Assembly: GCF_009669305.1 (NCBI RefSeq)
Contig: NZ_SADB01000010.1
Span: 62,001-126,000 of the forward strand
Direction: 5' to 3'
DNA: 64,000 nt
Source of the DNA: Ancylomarina sp. 16SWW S1-10-2
GTDB taxonomy: Bacteria > Bacteroidota > Bacteroidia > Bacteroidales > Marinifilaceae
In this document: positions 28,897 through 38,649 of the stretch, piece by piece
How positions within the stretch are numbered: position 1 is the stretch's first letter
Layout: each line of letters opens with the position of its first letter
The notes under the pieces: generated by a model
Databases searched by the model: none
What the model was told of the DNA's origin: nothing
The model's input: only the letters and a program-made list of their open reading frames with translations
Made by a program: the position numbers and the translations under genes

Positions 28897-30405
28897 ATGA
28901 AGAATTGGACTAGGTTTTTTAAGAAGTATCATAAGTGGCCATCTTTGGTTCTTACCATATTTATTTTGCTATTTTCACTTTCGGGTATAGTAATGAATCA
29001 TCGTGAAACCTTTTCGTCGGTAAATGTTAATCGCGACTATTTAGGTCGTGAATATCAATATCAAAATTGGAATAAAGCAGCGGTGAAATCTGGTTTGCAA
29101 CTTGTAGTGGATACGGCTTTAATCTATGGTAATATTGGTGTTTGGAAAACGAACGATAATTATAAAAGTTTCGAGAGCTTTAATCAAGGTTTTCCCAAAG
29201 GAATTGATAATTGCAAAATTGAGAAATTATTTAAAACAAGTTCAGGAGAGCTTTATGCAGGAACCTTATTAGGTCTCTACCAGTTTAAGAATGAATCTTG
29301 GGTGCAAATTGATTTACCAGTTTCTGAAAAGCGAGTTGTAGATTTACTTGAGATAAAAGGTGATTTATATGTGTTGACTCGTTCGAATTTGCTGAAACAA
29401 ACTGATTTTGGATTTGAGAAAGTTAAGTTGCTTGCTAAAGCAGATTATGACGGTAAAGTATCTTTATTTAAAACTTTGTGGGAAGTTCATTCAGGTGAAG
29501 TTTTTGGTTTACCAGGAAAACTTTTTGTGGATTTTATTGGCTTGATTTTTATTCTTCTGTCAATTTCGGGTATGATTTATTTCATCTATCCTAAATGGAT
29601 GAAAAGGATAAGAAAGAAAGGACGAGATGTAAAGACGAAGGCATTATTTCTAAAATTTAATTTGAAATGGCACAACCGTTTAGGCTATTGGATGATTGTA
29701 TTTTTGATTTTATCAGCTTTAACTGGCATGTTTTTACGTCCACCATTACTTATTGGTATTGCAAATGCAAAAGTTGGCAAATTGCCTTTTACTCATCTTG
29801 ATAACCCAAACCCTTGGTACGATCAACTAAGAAGAATATGCTATGATGTAGAACTTGATCGAGTTCTTTTAGCAACTAATGAAGGCATTTATTATTCTGA
29901 TGACTTTTTTGAAACAGCACCCTTATCATTTGTATCTCAAGCTCCAGTTTCTATAATGGGCGTTAATGTGTTAGAAGTGATTAAACCTGGGCAATATCTT
30001 ATTGGTTCATTTTCAGGTTTGTTTTATTGGATTCCAGAAAGACAATTAATTTTCGATTATATATCAAGGAAACCCTATATGCCTGTTAAAAGAATGGGAC
30101 CTCCAATCTCGGCTCATCCAATTGCGGGTTATTTAAGAGATGATGAAGGACGTGAATTTGTGTTTGATTATAATTTAGGTGTGGGGAATATGACGGACAC
30201 AATTCATTTTCCAAATATGCCAGAGCAGATTAAGAGCTCTCCAATGTCATTGTGGAACTTGTGTCTTGAGATTCATACGGGTAGAATTTATCAATATATA
30301 TTTGGGAAATTCTATATTCTTTTTATCCCTTTGGCAGGCTTATCTATAATATGGATACTTATTACAGGCTTGATTTTGTTCTTCAAACGAAAAACAAAGT
30401 TATAA
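28897..30405 (+). CDS. PepSY-associated TM helix (iron-regulated membrane) protein
   Basis: 502-residue inner-membrane protein of the PepSY_TM group. ATG 28897 is preferred to the adjacent TTG. The first helix (about 16-34) is preceded by KKYHKWPS and followed by MNHRE; a second copy of this helix pattern is seen at KWHNRLGYWMIVFLILSALTG. In total four hydrophobic segments are visible, the last at about 475-495. The paired histidines near membrane helices resemble haem or electron-transfer sites of siderophore/ferric reductases in this group. The nearby TonB-dependent receptor, although convergent, is compatible with iron uptake. Function is inferred from the family only. Confidence 0.75.
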   Translation: MKNWTRFFKKYHKWPSLVLTIFILLFSLSGIVMNHRETFSSVNVNRDYLGREYQYQNWNKAAVKSGLQLVVDTALIYGNIGVWKTNDNYKSFESFNQGFPKGIDNCKIEKLFKTSSGELYAGTLLGLYQFKNESWVQIDLPVSEKRVVDLLEIKGDLYVLTRSNLLKQTDFGFEKVKLLAKADYDGKVSLFKTLWEVHSGEVFGLPGKLFVDFIGLIFILLSISGMIYFIYPKWMKRIRKKGRDVKTKALFLKFNLKWHNRLGYWMIVFLILSALTGMFLRPPLLIGIANAKVGKLPFTHLDNPNPWYDQLRRICYDVELDRVLLATNEGIYYSDDFFETAPLSFVSQAPVSIMGVNVLEVIKPGQYLIGSFSGLFYWIPERQLIFDYISRKPYMPVKRMGPPISAHPIAGYLRDDEGREFVFDYNLGVGNMTDTIHFPNMPEQIKSSPMSLWNLCLEIHTGRIYQYIFGKFYILFIPLAGLSIIWILITGLILFFKRKTKL

Positions 30406-30531
30406 GGGAAAATGAACAGTTGAGCTTCGAATATTTTCGGAGCTTTTTAATTTATGATAAAGTGTGTTTTGTTGGCTGATTATCTCAAATTTTGATTATT
30501 TTCGAAATTAAATCAATTTTAATCTATTGCA

Positions 30532-31857
30532 ATGTTCGGATTTGACTCATATCAATTAATTATAGCAGCTTGTTTAATCATTTTGCTTTCGTTTCTTTTT
30601 ACTAAAATAGCTAATAGAACGAATGTTCCAGCGGTTCTAATGCTTATTGGTTTAGGCGTTCTTATTCAATACGGTTTAAAGTTGTTGAAGGTTCCCGAAG
30701 TCGATTTTTTCCCACTTCTTGAAATTTTTGGAATCGTAGGTTTAATTATGATTGTTTTGGAGGCTGCACTTGACTTAGAGTTGAAGAAAGAGAAAATTAA
30801 TATCATTGTTAAATCCTTGATTGTTGCCACCTTAGGATTGGTGGTATCTTTGCTTGTTGCTTCTGCTATTATCTATTATATGATTCCAAATATGGATTGG
30901 ATCACATCTGTTTTGTATGCGACTCCCTTGTCTATATTATCTAGTGCTATTATCATTCCCAGTGTTGGAAATTTGAGTTTGGAAAAAAGAGAATTTCATG
31001 TTTATGAGAGTACTTTTAGTGACATTATAGGAATCATGCTGTTCTATTTTGTTTTGAATGTTATTGAGTTTCAGAATCCAGATCCGATGTCTACTTCAGT
31101 ACTTATGAATCCTATGCTAAGTTTTCTGATAAGTATCGTTGTTTCTTGCATTGTTGCTTTTGCTGCTAGTTACCTACTTTTGTACATGTTTCAGTTTATT
31201 AAAGATGGAGCACATTTGTTTTTATTGATTTCACTTTTAGTTTTACTTTATGCTGTAGGAAAAATATTACACTTATCGCCACTAATTATTATTTTAGTAT
31301 TTGGTATAATTGCTCAAAATAATGAATTGTTTTACCGTGGTCGTTTCCGAAAATATCTCCATAAGGAGAGGTTTGATGTTCTAAAACGAGAGTTGCATAT
31401 CATAACAATGGAGTCTGCCTTTGTTGTTAGAACTTTTTTCTTCGTTATATTTGGAGTGAGTATTGTTGTTTCTAATTTGCTAGATTTTAAGGTTTTGGAG
31501 GTTAGTTTAATGCTCTTAGTCAGTATTTATGCTATACGTTGGTTATTTCTTCGTGCTTTCATTGGTTTTAATATTTTCCCACAAGTTTGGATAGCACCCC
31601 GTGGATTAATAACGGTTTTGCTTTATTATGCTATTCCTCAGGAATATACCAACGAGTCTTTTGATCCGGGAATTCTTCTATTTATTATTATTGCTACAAG
31701 TTTAGTTATGACTTGGGGTTTAATATACTCATCAATAGGTAATAATATTCCACTTGTAGTTAATCCAGTAATTGAAGAAGATACAATAGAGGACCAAAAA
31801 TTGGATGTTTTATCTGATGAAAACAATCAGGAAAAAAAATCTAACGTGGATGAATAG
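30532..31857 (+). CDS. cation:proton antiporter (CPA1-type)
   Basis: 441-residue integral membrane transporter of the monovalent cation/proton antiporter family, predicted to exchange Na+ or K+ for H+. About 12-13 hydrophobic helices cover residues 5-410. The region ESTFSDIIGIM contains the ion-binding acidic residue, equivalent to the ND/DD motif of other CPA proteins, here Ser-Asp. The tail (about 412-441) is hydrophilic and acidic. No RCK domain is attached, unlike the second antiporter in the window. It ends 23 bases from the convergent TonB receptor gene. Confidence 0.85.
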   Translation: MFGFDSYQLIIAACLIILLSFLFTKIANRTNVPAVLMLIGLGVLIQYGLKLLKVPEVDFFPLLEIFGIVGLIMIVLEAALDLELKKEKINIIVKSLIVATLGLVVSLLVASAIIYYMIPNMDWITSVLYATPLSILSSAIIIPSVGNLSLEKREFHVYESTFSDIIGIMLFYFVLNVIEFQNPDPMSTSVLMNPMLSFLISIVVSCIVAFAASYLLLYMFQFIKDGAHLFLLISLLVLLYAVGKILHLSPLIIILVFGIIAQNNELFYRGRFRKYLHKERFDVLKRELHIITMESAFVVRTFFFVIFGVSIVVSNLLDFKVLEVSLMLLVSIYAIRWLFLRAFIGFNIFPQVWIAPRGLITVLLYYAIPQEYTNESFDPGILLFIIIATSLVMTWGLIYSSIGNNIPLVVNPVIEEDTIEDQKLDVLSDENNQEKKSNVDE

Positions 31858-31880
31858 ACATCTCAGGTAGAAAATATTTA

Positions 31881-34274
31881 TTATTTTATTTCGAATGATA
31901 GACTTAAAATAAAGTTTCGACCTGGTGCAGAAATTCCCGAAGAATAGGGACGGTAAGCCATATCGAAGATATTTTCGACACTGAAACCTAAAATAATCTT
32001 ATCTCTAAATTGGTAGCTGTTATTTAAGTTAAAGGAAACCCATCTTGGAGAATAGGGTAAACCTTGATCATCTTTTGCATAAAGGTAAGCCTTTGCTTGT
32101 TCCGAGTCAGCTAAATCTTTATTGGCTATTTTACCATTGTAATTTAGGGATAGTTTCGATTTTAGTTTTTCAGTAGTGTATTTTAAAGCCATAGTTGCAA
32201 AAACGGGAGGTACATGTCTTACAGGACTTCCATCTTTATATTCTCCTTTAGAATAATTGTAATATGCGTCTAATAGTAGTTTTGAAGTCATTTTAGCCTT
32301 AGCATTAAGGCTAAAACCATAAATGGTTGCTCTATCATCATTTACAATAGCTTGCACTTGACTCTCAACCCCATCGTACATCATGGTCGATTGGCCATTG
32401 AAACTATAATCACGTCGGACCATAGCATCTTTTAAAATGGAATAAAATCCGTTGATATCTACAAATAAATCGGGCGTTATATTTTTACTCAAGCTAAAAT
32501 CAAAATTATAAGCATATTCCGATTTCAAATCTTTGTTTGGGACAACAACTTTTCCTGGTTCTGAATCAAAAACTTTTCCAATATCGTCAATATTAGGTGC
32601 TCTAAATCCAGTGGTTGCATTTAGTTTTACAATGTAGTTGTTAGGTGTTTGTAATGTTGCTCCAATGCTACCGTTTAGTGCTCCTGTATTTAAATTTAAG
32701 TTATTGAATGGAAAATTGTAGAAATCTGTGTTTAATTTTGATTTTATCCAAATATGAGAATAGCGTAAACCACTATTAAGTGTCCATCTATTATTAAGCT
32801 TCCATTTTATATTGGCATAAGATGCAAGACTTGAGTATCTGGAATTATCAGGATAACGAGTATCTAGGTCAGAGATTGATAAGTTTACTATATTCTTGTT
32901 ATAGGCTGATGAATTTAAATAGTTGTATATATATTCAGCTCCATAAAAAAGTTCAATTTGATTATTTAGTTTTTTATTAAAGTCGATATTTGTTGAGACA
33001 ATATCGATATCTTCGAATCGATTACTAATATCATCATTTTGAAATTTTCTTGTGTGGCGGCTTTCCTTGTAGTTTTGGTAGGCTGCAATAAATTTATAAC
33101 TGTCGAATATTGAATTTGATTTTTTATTTTTGATATTTAGTGAATGAATCTGAAGTCTTTGAGGACCATAATACCATTCAGCATACTTGAGATTATCTCC
33201 TGAATATTGAATTAGTCGATCGTATCTAGGAATATCTGATGTATTTGAAAATAGAAAGTTATATTGAAAATCAAGATTGTCTGAAGCCTTGAATCGTAGC
33301 TTTTGTATAATATTGATTTGATCAAACTTGCTTCCTTCTTGTATGTAAGAGTCTGAATTAGGTACAACGACATCTTTATCTTCTTCTCTAATTACATATT
33401 TATTTCTGTCATATTGATTGGTACCATTTCGTCCCATTCTCAAATCAGAATAATCCGATTGACTGATATTACCAGCATAACTCCATTTGTTATTTCCTAC
33501 AAAATACCTAGTGTGTAGTCCAACTTCGTGGTCTGCAGATGCAAATTTTGTTTTATGATTTATTTGAAATTTAAAATTGGAATCGGTAGAAAGTTTGGGT
33601 TTAATGGTATGAAAATCCATAACACCACCTATGGCATCACTTCCATATATTACAGAGCCTGGACCAAGAACAACCTCGGCTGATTCCAAACTATTAGGAT
33701 CTATATTGAGAAGGTTTTGTAGATTTCCACTTCTATAAATGGCGTTATTTAATCGAACACCATCGAGAACAATAAGAACTCTATTGGCAGCAAAACCTCT
33801 TATCATTGGACTTCCACCGCCCATTTGGCTTTTTTGATTAAATACTTGTCCACTTTCATTAAGTAGATCTGCTGCTGTTGAAACCTCAGAGTTTCTAATT
33901 GTACTATTATTAAATTGAACAATGTTTATAGGAACCTCATTAGGATTTTGTTCCCATTTATTGGCCGCAACAGTGACTTCATTAATATTGAAAAGTTGAG
34001 GATTAAGTTCAACGATAAACAAATTAGCTGCAATTTCGGTATATGCAAGATGAAGATTCTGAAAAGCGGGGTGTTGAAAAAAGATGATAGCATCCTTTGA
34101 GAAATTTGTTAAATCTGCTTCTCCTTTGGTAGAGCTATTTGTTGAAGAGTTTTTGGTATATAAATATACATCTTCAATTGGCTCTTTGTTAGATGCATTT
34201 CTTATTGTAATTTTTTGAGATAGCGATATATATGAAAAGCTAAGAAAAAGGAAGAAGAGTATAGATTTATGCAT
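31881..34274 (-). CDS. TonB-dependent outer-membrane receptor
   Basis: 797-residue receptor importing a ligand such as haem, siderophore or another metal complex. Order of parts: signal peptide (ending SYISLSQ), a carboxypeptidase-like beta-domain (about 20-100), plug domain (about 115-230: NINEVTVAANKWEQNP, SPMIRGFAANRVLIVLDGVRLNN, VEVVLGPG-like EVVLGPGSVIYGSDAIGG), then a 22-strand type barrel ending LSLSFEIK. The plug resembles receptors for haem or vitamin-like ligands; the real substrate is not readable. It is a single gene, separated by a terminator from the M49-like gene upstream. Confidence 0.9.
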   Translation of the reverse strand: MHKSILFFLFLSFSYISLSQKITIRNASNKEPIEDVYLYTKNSSTNSSTKGEADLTNFSKDAIIFFQHPAFQNLHLAYTEIAANLFIVELNPQLFNINEVTVAANKWEQNPNEVPINIVQFNNSTIRNSEVSTAADLLNESGQVFNQKSQMGGGSPMIRGFAANRVLIVLDGVRLNNAIYRSGNLQNLLNIDPNSLESAEVVLGPGSVIYGSDAIGGVMDFHTIKPKLSTDSNFKFQINHKTKFASADHEVGLHTRYFVGNNKWSYAGNISQSDYSDLRMGRNGTNQYDRNKYVIREEDKDVVVPNSDSYIQEGSKFDQINIIQKLRFKASDNLDFQYNFLFSNTSDIPRYDRLIQYSGDNLKYAEWYYGPQRLQIHSLNIKNKKSNSIFDSYKFIAAYQNYKESRHTRKFQNDDISNRFEDIDIVSTNIDFNKKLNNQIELFYGAEYIYNYLNSSAYNKNIVNLSISDLDTRYPDNSRYSSLASYANIKWKLNNRWTLNSGLRYSHIWIKSKLNTDFYNFPFNNLNLNTGALNGSIGATLQTPNNYIVKLNATTGFRAPNIDDIGKVFDSEPGKVVVPNKDLKSEYAYNFDFSLSKNITPDLFVDINGFYSILKDAMVRRDYSFNGQSTMMYDGVESQVQAIVNDDRATIYGFSLNAKAKMTSKLLLDAYYNYSKGEYKDGSPVRHVPPVFATMALKYTTEKLKSKLSLNYNGKIANKDLADSEQAKAYLYAKDDQGLPYSPRWVSFNLNNSYQFRDKIILGFSVENIFDMAYRPYSSGISAPGRNFILSLSFEIK

Positions 34275-34370
34275 AGAGTATCTTTAGAATTAACTTCTAA
34301 ATTTAGTTTATATTTTTATTGTTCTATATTAGGAATGTAAAATTAAAATAAACTTTTTAAATACGTATCA

Positions 34371-34412
34371 TAAAAATAGAGCTTGTCAGAATAGACAAGC
34401 TCTTATTTTTTT
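34371..34412 (-). terminator. terminator after the M49-like gene
   Basis: GAGCTTGTC (34379-34387) pairs with GACAAGCTC (34394-34402); flanking A and T runs make it usable in both directions. It ends the minus-strand M49-like gene. Confidence 0.8.
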
Positions 34413-34425
34413 TTATTATTATGAA

Positions 34426-36075
34426 TTATTCCATCGCAACTTGATCTCCCTGATCATAAACAATATCCTTAGGAATTTGTGCTCTTTGAATTCGATACAA
34501 ATCATTTAGAAGTTCGTTATGGATATAACCTTTGTCACGAATTAATTCAGATGCCATTTCATAATCGCCATTCCCTTGGATTTCTAAAACCATTTTTGAA
34601 AGAGATTCCACGGCTTTCTTCATCTTGTCACTGTCTATTTTATAAGTATTTGATTTGTTATCATATTTAAATGCTTCCTGCTCTTTAAAATAGTTGAAAC
34701 GAATCATGCTAGCAACACCTTGAGCATCAGTTATACCAAATCTTATTGAACGAAAGACGTCTGCCATATGTGTCACATAGTTATCCATAATATCAACATC
34801 CTTAAGTTCGTTCATCTCGTGCAGTTTTGTGATGAAAAACATCCTTAAAACGTCATTCTTTAGTTCCTGAATAACTGCGTGATGTTCTTTTAGGGCATTT
34901 TTAACACTCCCCTTATCATTTATAGTTTGGGAGATTCCAAGGCTATTACTAATCTCATAGAATATTGTGTTTTGGAAGAAAGAATTGAATTTTACATGCT
35001 TTCTCTGCTTTTTATTAATAACGAGATTTGTGATTGGTTTAAGAATTTTCTGAAACTTAGCTTCCATAACATTCTTAAAGTGAATTTTTCTGGAATTTGA
35101 AACAACTTGCTCGGTTCCAATTGGAAGATTTAAACCAATTAGCTTATTACCTGCATTACAGTAGCCCGTGTTATATAGTAGGTCGTAAATAACAATATCG
35201 GTATTATCTGCTGGTGCTTCAGACTTAAATTCATCGTCTACAGGTAAGTTTTTTTGTAAGTATGGAAGTAATAATGAAAATTTCTCAACATTTTTTGTCC
35301 ATTCCACATTTCTTAATAGAACAAAAGCTCCATATGAGTATTTTGTCCAGATAAGATGATCTTCACGATTTTCAATTGGACCTATAAAAAAGTCAATCTT
35401 ATTATCTTTTAATTTTAACCAAAGAGAATCACTCTTCATAAAATTATCCGTTAATAAATCATCGGCTCGTTGTAATAAGTATGCTTTGAAGTTTTGACAA
35501 TCACAGTATTCGGTACCCTTGCGTATATGTTCTACGGCTTTATTAATTTGAGTTTTGTATGCTTCGTGATAAGATATAACTTTTAGTTCACCTATGGGGT
35601 CTTCTTTTATGATTGTGAAAGGTGAAAACTTCTCATTGCCAGCTATGGCAAAAAAATCATTTTGATTCATATTCGATGGGAAAAAACCGGCTCCCAAAGG
35701 GCGTGGAGGATAATCATCCGTAAAAGGAGCGTTACCATCCAATCTATCCCAAGGACCATAATTAATCATGGCGTAAGCTTTAATATCAGAATCGTCACCC
35801 ATTTTATTTAAAAGTTCATTTTTGTCGCCATAGGATTGTAACCAATACAGTTCATCAATAGCATCAGCTGCTTTTAAAAGGTGAGAGAATAACTTGGCGT
35901 GACCATCTGTTAAACCGCTTAAATCGGCGTTTAGTTTAACCGTTGCATAATTAGCAAGCTTGCGTTGCATAACTGTGTCTTTTGTGGTTTTAACCTCTTT
36001 TTTTTCGGGTTGGCAGGCGATTATTGAAGAGAGTACCAGTAGAATACTTAGGAAAAATAAGTTATAACGTTTCAT
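34426..36075 (-). CDS. M49 (dipeptidyl peptidase III-like) lipoprotein with degenerate zinc site
   Basis: 549-residue lipoprotein (lipobox IIAC, Cys21) whose body resembles the M49 metallopeptidase relatives common in Bacteroidota: YGPWDRLDGNAPF, GAGFFPSNM, NTGYCNAGNKLIGLNLP and a C-terminal helical domain. Where active members have a His-Glu zinc motif (HExxH/HExxGH) this protein reads YEISNSLG, so both histidines are replaced by Tyr373 and Asn377 while Glu374 remains. The second motif, usually EExKAD, reads QELKND: Glu404, the expected third ligand, and Asp408 remain. Zinc binding is therefore probably lost and the protein may be a non-catalytic binding protein. It is transcribed alone. Confidence 0.75.
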   Translation of the reverse strand: MKRYNLFFLSILLVLSSIIACQPEKKEVKTTKDTVMQRKLANYATVKLNADLSGLTDGHAKLFSHLLKAADAIDELYWLQSYGDKNELLNKMGDDSDIKAYAMINYGPWDRLDGNAPFTDDYPPRPLGAGFFPSNMNQNDFFAIAGNEKFSPFTIIKEDPIGELKVISYHEAYKTQINKAVEHIRKGTEYCDCQNFKAYLLQRADDLLTDNFMKSDSLWLKLKDNKIDFFIGPIENREDHLIWTKYSYGAFVLLRNVEWTKNVEKFSLLLPYLQKNLPVDDEFKSEAPADNTDIVIYDLLYNTGYCNAGNKLIGLNLPIGTEQVVSNSRKIHFKNVMEAKFQKILKPITNLVINKKQRKHVKFNSFFQNTIFYEISNSLGISQTINDKGSVKNALKEHHAVIQELKNDVLRMFFITKLHEMNELKDVDIMDNYVTHMADVFRSIRFGITDAQGVASMIRFNYFKEQEAFKYDNKSNTYKIDSDKMKKAVESLSKMVLEIQGNGDYEMASELIRDKGYIHNELLNDLYRIQRAQIPKDIVYDQGDQVAME

Positions 36076-36156
36076 AATCGAGGGTGTTTTGCGTTAGATG
36101 TTAATTGAATTGTTATTAGCAATTATTCTGTGCAAACAAATAAAAATGAATTGTTT

Positions 36157-36175
36157 AATCCTTAAGTTAAGGATT
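36157..36175. promoter_or_regulatory. perfect inverted repeat upstream of the M49-like gene
   Basis: AATCCTTAA and TTAAGGATT are 9-base arms around a single G, 82 bases upstream of the gene start. It could be an operator; no matching regulator is known to me. Confidence 0.3.
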
Positions 36176-36270
36176 GTTTCGATTAATTACAAGAATATTT
36201 TTGTCCTCAAATGGAGGTTATAAATTAATGGATGGTCTGCTTATGTTTTTTTTGTGGTCTTTAAAAGCGT

Positions 36271-36302
36271 AAAAAAAAACTTGACTGTTTAAATCAGTCA
36301 AG
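36271..36302 (-). terminator. terminator after the HD phosphodiesterase gene
   Basis: CTTGACTG (36280-36287) pairs with CAGTCAAG (36295-36302); on the minus strand a run of nine U residues follows. Confidence 0.85.
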
Positions 36303-36310
36303 CTTTCTTC

Positions 36311-38428
36311 TTAATCTCTCTTTATTTCTTTAGGATATTCAATTCGTGCGTGATAAATATTTATAAGCATTTTTGTGAATATTTGTTTAACCTGATGAAT
36401 ATTTTTAAAGCTGATGTCAGCTATTTCAAAGCGATTTTCAGCAATTTGTTTATTTATCAAGCTACCAACTAGATTTTCAATTGTTTCGGGTGTCTTTTCT
36501 TTTAAGCTTCTAGATGCTGCTTCAACCGAATCTGCCATCATTAAAACTGCGGTTTCCTTTGAAAAAGGATCAGGACCAGGGTAGGTGAATTTTTCTTCAT
36601 CTATCTCTTTATCAGGGAACTTATTTTTGAATGATGTGTAAAAATATTGGACACGACCAGAACCATGGTGTGTTTCAATAAAATCAATAATTTGCTGAGG
36701 TAGTTTATATTTTTTTGCAATCTGGATGCCATATTTTACGTGATCTGTGATGATTTGTGCAGACTTATCAAACTCTAAATTGTCATGAGGATTTCTATTG
36801 GACATTTGATTTTCAATGAAATATACGGGGTTCTTCATCTTCCCAATATCATGGTAAAGGGCACCCGTTCTAACAAGAAGGGGATTGCCACCAATTTCGT
36901 TGATTGCTGCTTCGGCAAGATTTGCTACAGTTAAGGAATGTTGGAAAGTTCCAGGTGCCTGTTGAATAAGTTTGCGAAGAACCGGATGGTTTTGGTTAGC
37001 GAGTTCAATTAGGGTAACGTCTGAAATAAAACCAAACAATTTTTCAAAAATGTATATTAGTGAGTACGAGAAAGTCAATAAAAGGCCATTGATTGCGAAC
37101 CAGATGAAATTTGTCCATTCAATTTCCTGAATACTTCCTTCTTGAGTAATTGCAAAAGCAAAATATATAATACTGTATGTAAAGAATGTAATAATAGCAG
37201 TTACAATAAGCTGACCTCGTCTTTCGAGTTGAGGTAAGGAGTATATGGCCATGATACCTGCAGAAAGTTGTAAGAATATAAATTCAAAACTATTAGGAGC
37301 TAAAAAGCCACAAAGGAGTAAAGCTGTAATATAAATAAACAGAGCCGATCGAGAATCGAGAAGTGTTCTAAGAACGACCGGAATCAATACAAATGGAATA
37401 ATATAAATATTGATGTTTGGAAATTTTGTGACTAAGCTAGAAAGGCCTACAAATAGTGTAACTAAGAGTAATATAAAAAGAAGCTTTTTGTTGTCTTCGA
37501 GTATCTTTAAACGAAAATTTCTTAGGTATAAGTATAATAAAACCAAACACGCAAGAATCAACAAACTTTGTCCTGTCATTAAAAGATAATGACTTTGTGA
37601 TGATCCTAAAATACTTTCGTATTCTCGTTTTAAAGACTCTAGGATTCTGAATGTATCGTCATCAATAATATCACCAATCAACACAATTCGAGTATCAGCT
37701 TTAATTAGGCCTTTTGTAAGTGAAATATTACTGAGCATGCTGTTTTTAACCTTATCCGACATGTCTTCATTATAAAGAAGGTTGGGTGTTAGATAGGTGT
37801 CTAAATCTAAATTTTGAAAGAAGACCTGGTAGCTTTTACTTTTAAAATCATTTTTTAAGTTTTTGCTAATATATTCATAGGCCGTTCTTGGTGTGTATAA
37901 ATTTTTGGTTTCTACTTTTTCACTTACATTATTTGCGGTTCTATTTATTCTATTTGGAGATTTAAATTTAGCGTTGGCATCTTCTATAATTCCAACATCA
38001 TAAATTCCAGCAAACATATCTTGAAAATAGAGATGAATGCGATTCTTCTCAAAAGCAATTTTTGATTTATTGTATTTTAAATTTTTGAAATTTTCAGTTT
38101 GGCTATATGTTGTCCATTTTTTTTCGAAATTAGAATTGAATTCGGTCTTTATTTTTTTTGAAATTTCTGGATTAAATTGATAATAAGGATCGTATTTTGC
38201 AAGAAGACTATCTCTGTTGGCATTCAGTTCAGTTTCAGTTTTATAAATAGCAAAATCGAAAGGAGCAATTAATGTTTCGTGCATCCAAGGTTTCCCTTTT
38301 TGATATTCGTATCTAAAATTCCCTATATTAGGATATATAAGGGATATAATGCCTAAGGTTATAATGAAAAGTGTAATTCTATATATAGCATTGATATTCT
38401 GACGAATCCAGCGAATGTATTTCTTCAT
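36311..38428 (-). CDS. 7TMR-HD family phosphohydrolase (PgpH-like c-di-AMP phosphodiesterase)
   Basis: 705-residue inner-membrane enzyme. One N-terminal helix (about 16-33) is followed by an extracytoplasmic 7TMR-HDED-like domain (about 35-280), a block of seven helices (about 280-470) and a cytoplasmic HD domain. The HD core is H526-D527 in LYHDIGKMKNP, with upstream histidine in APGTFQHSLTVANLAE and downstream ETHHGSG and MADSVEAASRSL. The architecture equals that of PgpH, which degrades the second messenger cyclic di-AMP; activity on this substrate is inferred from the family. A strong terminator follows directly. Confidence 0.88.
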   Translation of the reverse strand: MKKYIRWIRQNINAIYRITLFIITLGIISLIYPNIGNFRYEYQKGKPWMHETLIAPFDFAIYKTETELNANRDSLLAKYDPYYQFNPEISKKIKTEFNSNFEKKWTTYSQTENFKNLKYNKSKIAFEKNRIHLYFQDMFAGIYDVGIIEDANAKFKSPNRINRTANNVSEKVETKNLYTPRTAYEYISKNLKNDFKSKSYQVFFQNLDLDTYLTPNLLYNEDMSDKVKNSMLSNISLTKGLIKADTRIVLIGDIIDDDTFRILESLKREYESILGSSQSHYLLMTGQSLLILACLVLLYLYLRNFRLKILEDNKKLLFILLLVTLFVGLSSLVTKFPNINIYIIPFVLIPVVLRTLLDSRSALFIYITALLLCGFLAPNSFEFIFLQLSAGIMAIYSLPQLERRGQLIVTAIITFFTYSIIYFAFAITQEGSIQEIEWTNFIWFAINGLLLTFSYSLIYIFEKLFGFISDVTLIELANQNHPVLRKLIQQAPGTFQHSLTVANLAEAAINEIGGNPLLVRTGALYHDIGKMKNPVYFIENQMSNRNPHDNLEFDKSAQIITDHVKYGIQIAKKYKLPQQIIDFIETHHGSGRVQYFYTSFKNKFPDKEIDEEKFTYPGPDPFSKETAVLMMADSVEAASRSLKEKTPETIENLVGSLINKQIAENRFEIADISFKNIHQVKQIFTKMLINIYHARIEYPKEIKRD

Positions 38429-38649
38429 GTTATGTAGATTGGAGTCTGTATTAGATCTAAAATAGTATTTAAAATCCTATCATAAAAGTAATAATTATCC
38501 TTTAAAATAAGGTGTTATTGGCTCTTTTTACATTATTATTAAGCTTAAGAGTAAAAAGGAAGTAATTGACTTGATTTATTTATACATTTGATTTAATTAC
38601 GATCAATAAAGAATTAAGTATTAATCAATAGCTAAAATTTGTATTGCAA

